DNA of 64,000 bases from Planctomycetota bacterium (GTDB lineage Bacteria > Planctomycetota > UBA1135 > GCA-002686595). The DNA is taken from positions 1 to 64,000 of the forward strand of contig JAJDEW010000101.1 in assembly GCA_029259595.1 (NCBI GenBank). Direction: 5' to 3'. The first letter of the stretch is position 1. Each line of letters opens with the position of its first letter. Under the pieces are notes generated by a model, which was not told where the DNA came from, made no database searches, and saw only the letters and a program-made list of their open reading frames with translations. Position numbers and translations under genes: made by a program. Below, piece by piece: positions 63,577-64,000 of this stretch.

Positions 63577-64000
63577 TCACGCACGGGGACCTTCCGCTTC
63601 GACGCGCGTGGCGCGGGCCGCGGAGCAGAGCGACGCCTGCAGGCGTTCGAGCGCGTGCGGTCCGAGCCCGCGCTCGACCAGGACCGCCCGTAGCCCGCGC
63701 ACCCCGGCGGGCCGGTTCGCGAGGCGGCGTGCGGGGGAGACGAGGCGCCCCGCGGTCTGGAGGGCGAAGACGTCGCCGCTCGAGCGGTCCTCGGCGAGGA
63801 TCTTGACGCGCAGGAGTTGCGGACCGTCGACCTGCGTCACGAGCCGCAGCCACAGCGCGAGGAGTTCGACGTCCGCCGGCTCGCGGAGCTCGACGAGGTG
63901 CGAGCGACAGGCTGCTGCGCCTTCCACGGAGTCCGTTTGGTGGTGGAGCCAGGTCCGTGCGTTCGCGGCGTCAACGAGCCGCGCGAAGGCTGGCTCCGCG
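63577..64000 (-). CDS. C-terminal part of an unknown protein, cut by the window edge
   Basis: On the minus strand a frame is open from the window edge and ends at 63577, coding for at least 140 residues. The sequence has protein-like composition (FARLVDAANARTWLHHQ, LVELREPADVELLALWLRL, PQLLRVKILAEDRSSGDVFAL). The start lies outside the window. A GTG at 63927 could be a start but the frame continues upstream in the same style. Not recognised. It precedes the PKD gene on the same strand. Confidence 0.6.
   Translation of the reverse strand, partial: AEPAFARLVDAANARTWLHHQTDSVEGAAACRSHLVELREPADVELLALWLRLVTQVDGPQLLRVKILAEDRSSGDVFALQTAGRLVSPARRLANRPAGVRGLRAVLVERGLGPHALERLQASLCSAARATRVEAEGPRA

Overview
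This is a 64 kb stretch of a very GC-rich (by eye well above 65%), gene-dense bacterial chromosome. It is not a plasmid or prophage: it carries housekeeping genes such as rnpB, lon, ftsH, glmM, tsaB, folP, recO, alr, gltA and ruvX, and no integrase, transposase, phage or conjugation genes were seen. The organism is most likely a member of the Planctomycetota. Reasons are the FG-GAP/ASPIC-UnbV secreted protein, the PKD protein with a Cys/Gly-rich C-terminal module, the DUF1111-type dihaem oxidoreductase, EF-hand and HEAT-vWA secreted proteins, weak Shine-Dalgarno sites, and a histone-fold protein. The genus cannot be read from this window.

Layout. 1-7.3 kb (+): a translationally coupled run of an RluA-type pseudouridine synthase, TruD with a large Arg/Gly repeat tail, MTA phosphorylase, an M28 lipoprotein peptidase and a Tat-exported glycosylasparaginase. 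7.3-14.7 kb (-): EF-hand protein, Lon, DegT-type aminotransferase, AGCS symporter, unknown protein. 14.8-17.9 kb (+): M1 aminopeptidase with HEAT tail, then an AhpD-like protein whose second redox cysteine is encoded by in-frame TGA, a strong selenoprotein candidate. 17.9-22.3 kb (-): FG-GAP/UnbV protein, a Nudix plus 75-aa protein pair, and rnpB. 22.5-25.2 kb (+): HEAT-vWA protein and a membrane-anchored protein. 25.2-33.1 kb (-): ruvX, HDOD protein, mannose-1-phosphate guanylyltransferase, a giant AsmA-like protein and alr.

33.4 kb (+) holds a small histone-fold protein with a lysine/arginine-rich N-terminal tail. 33.7-44.0 kb (-) is one long cluster, in transcription order recO, a BamD-like lipoprotein, an LptE-like lipoprotein, ftsH, folP, a cdaA-cdaR fusion, glmM, tsaB. 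It links DNA repair, envelope assembly, proteolysis, folate, c-di-AMP signalling, cell-wall precursor supply and tRNA t6A. A CorC/HlyC-type protein follows (44.1-45.5 kb). 46-53.2 kb (+): ECF-like sigma factor, RimK ligase fused to a TrkA_C domain, hutI, ftcD, an unknown secreted protein and an M20 amidohydrolase. 54-61.4 kb (+): PilZ protein, molybdopterin oxidoreductase, aminotransferase, citrate synthase, M32 carboxypeptidase, a 167-bp fold-back repeat and a dihaem oxidoreductase. 61.5-64 kb (-): PKD protein and a partial unknown gene at the right edge.

Several starts sit 6-7 nt after a -10-like hexamer (ruvX, hutI, alr), so leaderless mRNAs are probably used here. The best candidates for new biology are the AhpD-like selenoprotein with its SECIS-like hairpin, the tailed bacterial histone, the CdaA-CdaR single-chain fusion, the RGG-like TruD tail, and the RimK-TrkA_C fusion.
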